Positions 24,726-31,817 of a stretch of DNA of 34,097 nt are shown piece after piece (position 1 is the stretch's first letter; every line of letters starts with the position of its first letter). The notes beneath the pieces are model-generated. The model saw nothing but the letters and a program-made list of their open reading frames with translations. It did no database searches and was not told where the DNA came from. A program made the position numbers and the translations under genes. This DNA comes from Xanthomonas sp. Leaf131 (GTDB lineage Bacteria; Pseudomonadota; Gammaproteobacteria; Xanthomonadales; Xanthomonadaceae), in NCBI RefSeq assembly GCF_001423495.1, contig NZ_LMOG01000002.1:1-34097 (forward strand), written 5' to 3'.

Positions 24726-25102
24726 TCCGCGCTCCGCAAGACGCTGAGGCTTGCGATTTCCTGCACCTGCGCTGCGGCGCGTACCTTCACCTCGATCCGC
24801 ACCATGCCCGCACCGCCGGCCGGCATCGACTTTCGCTGCCAGTCCCAGGTGCGGCCGCCCAGGATCTCCTGCCCATTCGCCGGCGCCAGTGCTGCAGCCG
24901 TGGGCGAGAGCATCGCTTCGATCGCCTGGTTCTCTGCGACCACCGCAGCCAAGGCACGCTCTTCCAGCACCACGGCGGTGCGCGTGCTTTCGCCGGACAA
25001 GTTCAGCAAGCCAACCACGGCCATACCGAAGATCGCCAGCGCGACCATCAGTTCGAGCAGCGAGAATCCGGCGGCTGTACGACGATTACCGTGGTGGCGC
25101 AT
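24722..25102 (-). CDS. xcsI: Type II secretion minor pseudopilin GspI
   Basis: A 126-residue minor pseudopilin with processing site TAAG-FSLLELMVALAIFGMAVV (Glu at +5). The remainder, including ENQAIEAM and a Trp-rich strand (GGRTWDWQRK), fits GspI, the core of the I-J-K tip complex. The ATG at 25102 gives a normal short prepilin leader (MRHHGNRRTAAG) and overlaps the xcsH end by 17 bases. The longer open frame from 25189 would put 29 extra residues read out of frame from xcsH in front. Confidence 0.9.
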   Translation of the reverse strand: MRHHGNRRTAAGFSLLELMVALAIFGMAVVGLLNLSGESTRTAVVLEERALAAVVAENQAIEAMLSPTAAALAPANGQEILGGRTWDWQRKSMPAGGAGMVRIEVKVRAAAQVQEIASLSVLRSAE

Positions 25103-25586
25103 CGACCTGCACCACGCCGGCGGCATCCACCAACACCTGCACCTGCTGTCGACCATCGGCCAGCGCAATGCGTTGCGGCGTGGCCGCACCGGTCGGATCG
25201 AAGCGCACGCTCAATTGGGTGCCGCCAACCGGCAACTCGGTCTGCACGCCGGCCGGCCAACGCATGGCAACGAACGGTTTTTCATCCAGCGGCACCCAGC
25301 GTTGCTGCGCCTGACGTCTGAACGTGTAACCGCCCGCATCGATCGTCACCTCGACCATGCGCAGGCTCAGGATCGCCTCGTCGCGTGCGTGCAGCAAAGC
25401 GCTCGCCAACGTATCGGCTTGATCATGCAGATCGCGCCGTGTGTCCGGCAAGGTCATCACCACCAGAGTACTGGCGAGTGCGGTGATCACCAGCACCGCG
25501 AGCAGTTCGAGCAAGGTGAAGCCACGCAGGCCCGCGCGCGGCGCGCATGCGGGCACGTGCTTGGCGATGGTCGGCTGCCCAGACAT
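25086..25586 (-). CDS. xcsH: Type II secretion minor pseudopilin GspH
   Basis: A 166-residue minor pseudopilin thought to join the I-J-K tip to the GspG filament. The processing site is GLRG-FTLLELLAVLVITALAST, with Glu at +5. HARDEAILSLRMVEV and GGYTFRR after the helix are typical GspH. ATG 25586 follows the xcsG stop by nine bases, with only a weak Shine-Dalgarno. The end overlaps xcsI by 17 bases. Confidence 0.92.
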   Translation of the reverse strand: MSGQPTIAKHVPACAPRAGLRGFTLLELLAVLVITALASTLVVMTLPDTRRDLHDQADTLASALLHARDEAILSLRMVEVTIDAGGYTFRRQAQQRWVPLDEKPFVAMRWPAGVQTELPVGGTQLSVRFDPTGAATPQRIALADGRQQVQVLVDAAGVVQVDAPPR

Positions 25587-25595
25587 TTCGGCAAC

Positions 25596-26060
25596 TCAGC
25601 GCCAGTTGCCGATATCGGCATTGTCGGCGTCGCCACCTTCCACACCGTCGGCGCCGAACGAGTACACATCGAAGCCGCCACTGCGGCCGGGGCGACGGTA
25701 CTGATACGCATGCCCCCACGGATCTTCCGGCAGGCGGCGGATATAGCCACCCTGGCGATACCGCTCCGGCCGGGTCAATCCGCTCGGCACGTTGAGCAAG
25801 GCCTGCAAGCCTTGTTCGGTACTCGGGTAGCTGAGGTTGTCCAGGCGATAGGTTTCCAGCGCCTGCTCCAGCACCGCCACGTCGGCGCGCGCTTTCTCCA
25901 CCATCGCACGGTCCTGGCTGGGCATCACGTTGATCATCACCACGGTGGCGAGCAGGCCGATGATGACGATCACCACCATCAACTCGACCAGAGTGAAGCC
26001 GCGCAGACGCGCATGCGAGGTGAACGATCCATGGCGTGCGCGAGGATGGATGGACTGCAT
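25596..26060 (-). CDS. xcsG: Type II secretion major pseudopilin GspG
   Basis: The 154-residue major subunit of the periplasmic pseudopilus. The processing site is RLRG-FTLVELMVVIVIIGLLAT (Glu at +5). YPSTEQGLQALL and YIRRLPEDPWGHAYQY follow. The C-terminal Asp-rich loop SFGADGVEGGDADNADIGNW is the calcium-binding signature of GspG. ATG 26060 is preceded by GGAG at seven bases. The in-frame extension to 26096 lies across the 28-base xcsF-xcsG gap and is not needed. This is the best-conserved pseudopilin and makes the operon assignment secure. Confidence 0.96.
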   Translation of the reverse strand: MQSIHPRARHGSFTSHARLRGFTLVELMVVIVIIGLLATVVMINVMPSQDRAMVEKARADVAVLEQALETYRLDNLSYPSTEQGLQALLNVPSGLTRPERYRQGGYIRRLPEDPWGHAYQYRRPGRSGGFDVYSFGADGVEGGDADNADIGNWR

Positions 26061-26088
26061 GAGGATCTCCAAAGATAGGCGGCCGCGC

Positions 26089-27285
26089 TCAACCAAGTGC
26101 GAGGGTATTGAATTGCAGGATGGGCAACAGGATCGACAGCACGATCACCGCCACCACACCACCGAGCAGCACGATGATGGCCGGCTCCAGCAGGCTCATC
26201 GCCGCGGTGGTGAACGACTCGAATTCGCGCTCCAGATAATCGGCGGCGCGTTCCAGCATCGGCGCCAGGCGCCCGCTGTTTTCGCCGCTGGAGGCCATGT
26301 ACAGCAGCGTCGGTGGAAAGACGCCCGCCCGCTTCATTGCTGCTGCCAGGCTGCCGCCTTCGCGGATCGCGGTGACCATGTTGTCGGTGGCCAGGCGCAA
26401 TGCGCGGTTATCGACGGTGCGCGCGGCGATCATCAAACCTTCCATCAACGGCAGGCCGCTGTTGACCATGATCGCCAGGGTGCGCGCCATACGTGCGGCG
26501 TGCAGATCGCGGATTAACCGGCCGAGCAAGGGCGCACGCAGCACTGCGCGGTCGGCAGCCAAGCGTAGCTCCGGGCGCTTGAGCAGGCGCAGCGCTGCGA
26601 TCACTGCAATGACCAGTGCAACCAACAGCGGAATCCCCGCATGCAGCAGGAAGTTCGACACGCCAATCACCATGCGCGTCAGCAACGGCAACGCACGCCC
26701 CATCGAATCGAACTGGTCCACCACCTTGGGCACCACGAAGGTCATCAGCACGATCACCACCGCACCGGCGGTCAAGGCCAACGCCGCCGGATAGACCAAT
26801 GCAGACTGCAGCTTGCTGCGCACCTGCGCTTGCCGTTCCAACAAGTCCGCCAGACGCTCCAGCACCTGCGGCAACGCACCGGCGCTTTCGCCAGCAGCTA
26901 CCATCGCGCGATACAGCGGCGGAAACGCATTGCCCTGACGCGTCATCGCATCGGACAGGCGAAACCCTTCGACCACCAATCCGTGCGTCTGGCTAGTGAC
27001 CCGGCGCACACCGCGCCGCTCGGATTGCGTGCCGATGGTGCGCAGTGCTTCTTCCAGCGGTGCGGTCTCCACCAGCGTGGCCAGCTGGCGGGTGAACAAC
27101 ACCAGATCCTTGCCGCTGAAACGCGCCGGACGCACGCTGCTGGTCGCCACCGCAGCCTCCACGCGCACCGGTATCCACTGCCGTTGTTCCAGTTGCGCAC
27201 GCGCGCTCTGTGCGTTGTCGGCAGTGATCACACCCTGGCGGCTGTGCCCATGCAGATCGAGCACGGTGTAATCAAACCGTGCCAT
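26089..27285 (-). CDS. xcsF: Type II secretion inner-membrane platform protein GspF
   Basis: A 398-residue polytopic inner-membrane protein at the centre of the assembly platform. Two cytoplasmic GspF/PilC repeats are visible (LFTRQLATLVETAPLEEALR and MARTLAIMVNSGLPLMEGL). Three membrane segments lie at LVYPAALALTAGAVVIVLMT, IPLLVALVIAVIAALRLL and LEPAIIVLLGGVVAVIVLSI. The start MARFDYTVLD at 27285 overlaps the xcsE end by 14 bases; an ATG two codons earlier (27291) is equally in frame. The open frame farther upstream is a shadow of xcsE. Confidence 0.95.
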   Translation of the reverse strand: MARFDYTVLDLHGHSRQGVITADNAQSARAQLEQRQWIPVRVEAAVATSSVRPARFSGKDLVLFTRQLATLVETAPLEEALRTIGTQSERRGVRRVTSQTHGLVVEGFRLSDAMTRQGNAFPPLYRAMVAAGESAGALPQVLERLADLLERQAQVRSKLQSALVYPAALALTAGAVVIVLMTFVVPKVVDQFDSMGRALPLLTRMVIGVSNFLLHAGIPLLVALVIAVIAALRLLKRPELRLAADRAVLRAPLLGRLIRDLHAARMARTLAIMVNSGLPLMEGLMIAARTVDNRALRLATDNMVTAIREGGSLAAAMKRAGVFPPTLLYMASSGENSGRLAPMLERAADYLEREFESFTTAAMSLLEPAIIVLLGGVVAVIVLSILLPILQFNTLALG

Positions 27286-28759
27286 GCGCATCGTCCTGCT
27301 GGCGGGTGACGCGTAGCGCTTCTTCCAGCGTGGTGAGACCTTGCAGCACCGCCGCGCGCGCAGCATCGCCCAGGCGCGGTGCGCGTGCGAAGGCCACCGC
27401 GGCCAATGCATCTTCGTCTGCGTTGTCGCCGATCAAGCGGCGCATTGCATCATCCACCGCGATGGCTTCGTAAATGCCCACACGCCCGGCGTAACCGCTG
27501 TGATGGCAAGCCGTGCAGCCCACTGCGCCATAGATGGTCGCATCGTCAGGCGCTTCCAACATCTGGCGCGTAGTGGCATCCAGCGGGCGCGGTGCGCGGC
27601 ACTGCGTGCACAAACGCCGCACCAACCGCTGCGCCAGAATCAGCCGCAGGCTCGACGCGAGCAGGAACGGTTCGATGCCCATATCGCGCAGGCGTGTGAC
27701 CGCGCCCACCGCATCGTTGGTGTGCACGGTGGACAGTACCAGGTGGCCGGTCAAACTGGCCTGCACCGCGATCTGCGCGGTCTCGGTGTCGCGGATCTCG
27801 CCGATCATCACCACGTCCGGGTCCTGCCGCAGGATCGCGCGCAAGCCGGCCGCAAACGTCATGCCCACGCGCGCGTTGACCTGGGTCTGGCCGACGCCGT
27901 CGATGGCGTATTCCACCGGGTCTTCCACCGTGAGGATATTGCGCGAGCCATCGTTGAGCAGGCTCAGCGCCGCATACAGCGTGGTGGTCTTGCCCGAGCC
28001 GGTCGGGCCAGTGACCAGCACGATGCCGTTAGGCACCTGCAAGGCGCGCTGCACGGTCTGCATCACCGCAGGCGGCATGCCTAACTGCGCCAACGACAGC
28101 GTGCCCTGCTCCTTGTCCAGAATACGCAACACCACGCGCTCGCTATTGCGCGTGGGCAGCGTGGAGACGCGTACATCGAGTGCCTTTGCCCCCATCACCA
28201 GCGACACGCGACCATCTTGCGGAATGCGTTTCTCTGCGATGTCCAGCCGTGCCATTACCTTGACGCGCGACACCAGCAGCGGCGCGATGCGCCCGGGCAG
28301 CGTGGCCGCTTCGCGCATCACGCCATCCACGCGCAAGCGCACACGCAAGCGTGATTCGTAGGATTCCAGATGCACGTCCGAGGCGCCCAGGCGCGCGGCT
28401 TCGGCAATGATGCCGTTGATCAAGCGGATGATCGGTGCATCGTCCTGGCTGTCGAGCAGATCGGCGGTGGGAATCTCGTCGATCAACGAATCCAGGCTGC
28501 CGTGCAGATCCAGCGCCTCGACCTGCACGCCCTGCTCCATGCCGGCATCGGCGTAGATCTCCGAGACATGCCGGTCGAACACCGACGGCGCCAAGGTACG
28601 TGCCTGCAACGGCAACCCGAGCGCACGCCGCAGCTCGATCAAGGCCTGCACATCGCCACCTTCGCGCAGGCCGATCTGCGCAGCGCTGTCGCTGCCGAGC
28701 AGCACCACGCCGTGGCGCTTGGCGAACGCATACGAAATGCTGGCGCGCGCGTTGCTCAT
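27272..28759 (-). CDS. xcsE: Type II secretion ATPase GspE
   Basis: The 495-residue cytoplasmic hexameric ATPase that drives pseudopilus growth. An N-terminal N1E-type domain is followed by the catalytic core: Walker A GPTGSGKTTT (251-260), Asp box ILTVEDPVEY (275-284), Walker B VVMIGEIRDTETAQIA (316-331) and His box GHLVLSTVHTNDA (338-350). The tetracysteine zinc motif is present as C384, C387, C415 and C418 (CTQC, then CTACHHSGYAGRVGIYE). The ATG at 28759 lies four bases after the xcsD stop. All catalytic motifs are intact, so the system appears functional. Confidence 0.97.
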   Translation of the reverse strand: MSNARASISYAFAKRHGVVLLGSDSAAQIGLREGGDVQALIELRRALGLPLQARTLAPSVFDRHVSEIYADAGMEQGVQVEALDLHGSLDSLIDEIPTADLLDSQDDAPIIRLINGIIAEAARLGASDVHLESYESRLRVRLRVDGVMREAATLPGRIAPLLVSRVKVMARLDIAEKRIPQDGRVSLVMGAKALDVRVSTLPTRNSERVVLRILDKEQGTLSLAQLGMPPAVMQTVQRALQVPNGIVLVTGPTGSGKTTTLYAALSLLNDGSRNILTVEDPVEYAIDGVGQTQVNARVGMTFAAGLRAILRQDPDVVMIGEIRDTETAQIAVQASLTGHLVLSTVHTNDAVGAVTRLRDMGIEPFLLASSLRLILAQRLVRRLCTQCRAPRPLDATTRQMLEAPDDATIYGAVGCTACHHSGYAGRVGIYEAIAVDDAMRRLIGDNADEDALAAVAFARAPRLGDAARAAVLQGLTTLEEALRVTRQQDDAHGTV

Positions 28760-28763
28760 GGCA

Positions 28764-30842
28764 TCAGCGCTGCACAGGACGTGCGCCGGGCGCAGGCGTT
28801 ACTGCCGGTGCGGGCGCTACCGACGATGGCGCCGCCGGCAGCTGCGGCGGCTGTGCACGCAGATAGTCGCGCACCAGTGCATCGAGCGCGGCTTCCGGGT
28901 CGCCGTCGGCCAACTGGCGGTCGCGCAGATAGGTGTAACGCGGCGCGGTCATGCGCTGCGCATCGGCCGCATCGCGGATGATGGTCGGGCGAATGAACAC
29001 CATCAGATTGGTCTTGTCGCGATTGCGCGATTTATGCCGGAAAAGCGCGCCCAGGCCGGGCACATCGCCCAGCAGCGGCACCTTTTCCACCGTCTGGCGG
29101 TCGTTCTGATCGAGCAGGCCACCGAGCGCGACGATGGCGCCGTTTTCCACCACCACGCGTGTTTCGATCTGGCGTTTGTTGAACACCAGCTCCGAGGACT
29201 GCGCACTGACCGGCCCGGCAATCGCCGAGACTTCCTGCTTGATCGCCAGTGTGATGCCACCGGCCGTATTGATCTGCGGGCGCACCTCCAACTGCACGCC
29301 CACGTCCTGGCGCTGGATGGTGCGGAACGGATTGACGTTGGCGGTGCCCAGCACTTCGCCGGTGGTGATCGGCACTTCCTGGCCCACCAGAATGCGCGCC
29401 TGCTCGTTGTCCAGGGTCATGATCGACGGCGTGGACAACAGGTTGGAGCCGGTGTCGCTCTTGACCGCATCGATGATCATGCCGAACACCGCATCGTTGC
29501 TTTGCCCGGCCAGGCCGATCAATCCACCGCTCAAGCCCAGCAACGACTGCGCGGCCACATTGCGCGCCTGTTCCAGTACCGAATCGTCTTCGCCATTGTT
29601 GCTGCGCGTGCCGGCAGCCGCAGCGGCCAACGGCACGATGCCCGGCGCTGCGCCGCTGTACTGCGTGGCGATCAACGGCACGGTGCCATTGCGACCGGCC
29701 AACAACAGCTGCACGCCCAAACGCTTGGCGGCGGTGTCGGAGATCTCCACCACGATCGCTTCGACCAGCACCTGCTCGCGATGCACGTCCAGCTGCCGGA
29801 TCACATCCATCAAGGCGCGCTGGGTTTCCGGATCGGCGTTGATGATCAAGGCATTGGAGCCGGGGTAGCGCACGATCACCGGGCGCTTGCCGGCGGCCGG
29901 CGCAATCACCTGCGTCTGCGCACCACCGGCCGCGGCCGCCACATCCACCGCGCTCGGGCGCGCGTCCTGCCCAGGCTGCGCGTCGTTACCGGGCGTCTGC
30001 CCGACAAGTTGCTGCAACACGGGCAGCAATTGTTCGGCACTGGCGTGTTGCAGACGCACCACGCTGACATCGCCACGCCGCTCGGCACGCCCATCCAGAT
30101 CCACCGCGGTGCGCACCACACGCTGCACCAGTGCCGGGTCACCGCGCACGATCAACGAATTGCTGCTGTCCACCGGCAACACCGACAGCACATTGCTGCG
30201 CTCGCCGGCTTGCCCGAACAACGAGGTCAACGTGCGCGCCAGTTCCTGCGCCGAGCTATTGCGCAAGGTCACCGTATCGATCGCCGCACGGTCGGTGTCG
30301 ATCTGCGCGACCAGGCCGCGCACGCGGCGCAGATTGTCGGCGTAGTCGGCAATCAGCAGGCTATTGCCTTGCGGCATCGCCATGATCACGCCGCCACGCC
30401 CGATCAAGGGTTTGAGAATCTCCGCAGCGCTGCGCGCATCCACGCGTTGCAGGGTGAACACCTGTGTGGCAAAACCCAGGTTGCCGTTGGCCGCGCTGCC
30501 TGGCTGTTGCGCAGCGGTGTCGTCGGGAATGATGCGATAGGTCGAAGGACCACTGGAGACCGCAATCAAGCCATTGGCACGCAACACCGCCAGCAGCATG
30601 CCGAGCAGGTCCTGTTCCGACATCGCCTGCGCACGCGCCACATTGACCGTGCCCTGCACGTGCGTGTCCACGATGAAGGTAATGCCGGTGGCACGCGACA
30701 CATCCTGGATGAAGGCGCGCAGGTCCACATCTTGCAAGCGCACGGCCGGCGCATCGGCGGCATGCAGCGACACCATCGGCACGGCCGGCAGTGCAAGCAA
30801 CAACGTGGCTGAAAGCAGCCATACGGGGCGAACAGCAGTCAT
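28764..30842 (-). CDS. xcsD: Type II secretion outer-membrane secretin GspD
   Basis: A 692-residue secretin forming the outer-membrane channel. The signal peptide is cleaved near residue 28 (VSLHA before ADAP). The N0 domain (VRLQDVDLRAFIQDVSRATG) and three N1-N3 ring repeats follow. The secretin core carries LLSTPSIMTLDNEQARILVG and VPLLGDVPGLGALFRHKSRN, both family signatures. The N3-secretin region contains a Gln/Gly/Ala-rich insertion (QPGQDARPSAVDVAAAAGGA). A Pro-rich tail ends the protein. ATG 30842 overlaps the xcsC stop as ATGA. D directly after C is the Xcs gene order, in contrast to Xps. Confidence 0.96.
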   Translation of the reverse strand: MTAVRPVWLLSATLLLALPAVPMVSLHAADAPAVRLQDVDLRAFIQDVSRATGITFIVDTHVQGTVNVARAQAMSEQDLLGMLLAVLRANGLIAVSSGPSTYRIIPDDTAAQQPGSAANGNLGFATQVFTLQRVDARSAAEILKPLIGRGGVIMAMPQGNSLLIADYADNLRRVRGLVAQIDTDRAAIDTVTLRNSSAQELARTLTSLFGQAGERSNVLSVLPVDSSNSLIVRGDPALVQRVVRTAVDLDGRAERRGDVSVVRLQHASAEQLLPVLQQLVGQTPGNDAQPGQDARPSAVDVAAAAGGAQTQVIAPAAGKRPVIVRYPGSNALIINADPETQRALMDVIRQLDVHREQVLVEAIVVEISDTAAKRLGVQLLLAGRNGTVPLIATQYSGAAPGIVPLAAAAAGTRSNNGEDDSVLEQARNVAAQSLLGLSGGLIGLAGQSNDAVFGMIIDAVKSDTGSNLLSTPSIMTLDNEQARILVGQEVPITTGEVLGTANVNPFRTIQRQDVGVQLEVRPQINTAGGITLAIKQEVSAIAGPVSAQSSELVFNKRQIETRVVVENGAIVALGGLLDQNDRQTVEKVPLLGDVPGLGALFRHKSRNRDKTNLMVFIRPTIIRDAADAQRMTAPRYTYLRDRQLADGDPEAALDALVRDYLRAQPPQLPAAPSSVAPAPAVTPAPGARPVQR

Positions 30843-31657
30843 TGCGGGCGCTTCAAGGTCATGGTGTGGGTCTGGCCGTCGCGGCGGTAGGTCAGCGTGG
30901 CCGCCTGGCCAACGCGCAGTTCGTCCTGCAGCTCGCGCAGGTGTTCGGCATCGAGCGTGCGGCCATTGATTTGAGTCAGCACATCGCCCGGTGCCAGGCC
31001 GGCCTGGCGCAGCAGTGCGCCATCGCCGCGCGGCATCACGGTGAAGCCGCTGCCGTCTTCGCTTGCGCGCAAGCCGGCGGTGGTGAGCAGTTGCTGCGGG
31101 TCGACAGCTGTCGCTGCAGCTGCGCCAGCCACTGCGCCGACATTCGACATCACCGCAGGTGCGGCACTTGTCGTTGCTGTCGCGCTTGTTGCTGGCGATG
31201 TGGTCGAAGATGACGACGCTGTGGATTCAACCAACGCCAGACGCCGCACTCCATTGCTTGCACGCAGCAACACGTGGTCGCTCGCGATCGCTTGCACCAC
31301 CACGCCAGGCACCACGACATCGCCAATGCGATAGGCGCCTTGCGTGCCATCGCCGCTGCTCAAAAACGCGGCTGCCTGCGTGCCGCCTGCGCGTACGCCA
31401 TGCAACACGATGCCGTCGTTGCTGCTCTCCGGTGCGCTGCGATAGAACACATCGCGGCGCAATGCGGGCACATCCACACTGGTTGCCGTCGCTACCTCGG
31501 CATTCCCTAGCGGCCCGATCGGTGTGATCAACATCCACAGCAAGCGCGCGCACTGCAGCGCCAACACCGCAAGCAGCACGCAGGCCACCGCAGTGCGAGC
31601 ACCACGCAGCGTCATCAAGGGTTTCAAGGAGGGCAAAACGCGCTGCAAAGCGGACAT
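30839..31657 (-). CDS. xcsC: Type II secretion protein GspC
   Basis: First gene of the operon. The 272-residue inner-membrane clamp protein links the platform to the GspD N0 domain. One membrane helix lies at about 23-46 (AVACVLLAVLALQCARLLWM). The homology region (YRIGDVVVPGVVVQAIASD and DHVLLRASNGVRRLAL) follows. A Ser/Thr/Ala-rich linker leads to a C-terminal PDZ domain (MPRGDGALLRQAGLAPGDVL). GspC carries much of the substrate specificity of a T2SS. ATG 31657 has GAGACGG just upstream. A 160-base gap containing a phased repeat array and a terminator separates it from the third receptor. Confidence 0.95.
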   Translation of the reverse strand: MSALQRVLPSLKPLMTLRGARTAVACVLLAVLALQCARLLWMLITPIGPLGNAEVATATSVDVPALRRDVFYRSAPESSNDGIVLHGVRAGGTQAAAFLSSGDGTQGAYRIGDVVVPGVVVQAIASDHVLLRASNGVRRLALVESTASSSSTTSPATSATATTSAAPAVMSNVGAVAGAAAATAVDPQQLLTTAGLRASEDGSGFTVMPRGDGALLRQAGLAPGDVLTQINGRTLDAEHLRELQDELRVGQAATLTYRRDGQTHTMTLKRPQ

Positions 31658-31752
31658 CCGTCTCAGGATTGCGGTCGGATGACAGAATGCGGCAGCAATG
31701 TGTCAGTTCGAAGAAACCGATGACACATGCCGACACACGGCGACACACCATC
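31658..31752 (-). promoter_or_regulatory. xcs operon promoter region with phased GACACA repeats
   Basis: This is the only gene-free space before the xcs operon, so its promoter should be here. GACACA occurs three times at exact 10-base spacing (31722, 31732, 31742). The first copy also forms the right arm of a perfect 8-base inverted repeat, ATGTGTCA (31698-31705) with TGACACAT (31721-31728), across 15 bases. The arrangement resembles an activator or repressor binding array on one helix face. No strong -35/-10 pair is visible, which would suit an activator-dependent promoter (inference). Confidence 0.5.
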
Positions 31753-31798
31753 AAACGCAAAACGCCCGCCATGCGAAGCACAGCGGGCGCTTGCGTTT
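31753..31798 (-). terminator. Rho-independent terminator after the third receptor gene
   Basis: AAACGCAA (31753-31760) pairs with TTGCGTTT (31791-31798) and CGCCCGC (31763-31769) pairs with GCGGGCG (31783-31789), with a small internal loop and a 13-base terminal loop. T-runs flank the stem on the transcribed strand. It lies 20 bases past the receptor stop and insulates the xcs promoter from read-through. Confidence 0.8.
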
Positions 31799-31817
31799 TA
31801 CGGCAGCACGCGTTGGA

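Noticed and set aside
28719..30812. 697-codon + strand open frame opposite xcsD
   Set aside because: Antisense shadow of the secretin gene; the composition is that of an unselected frame.
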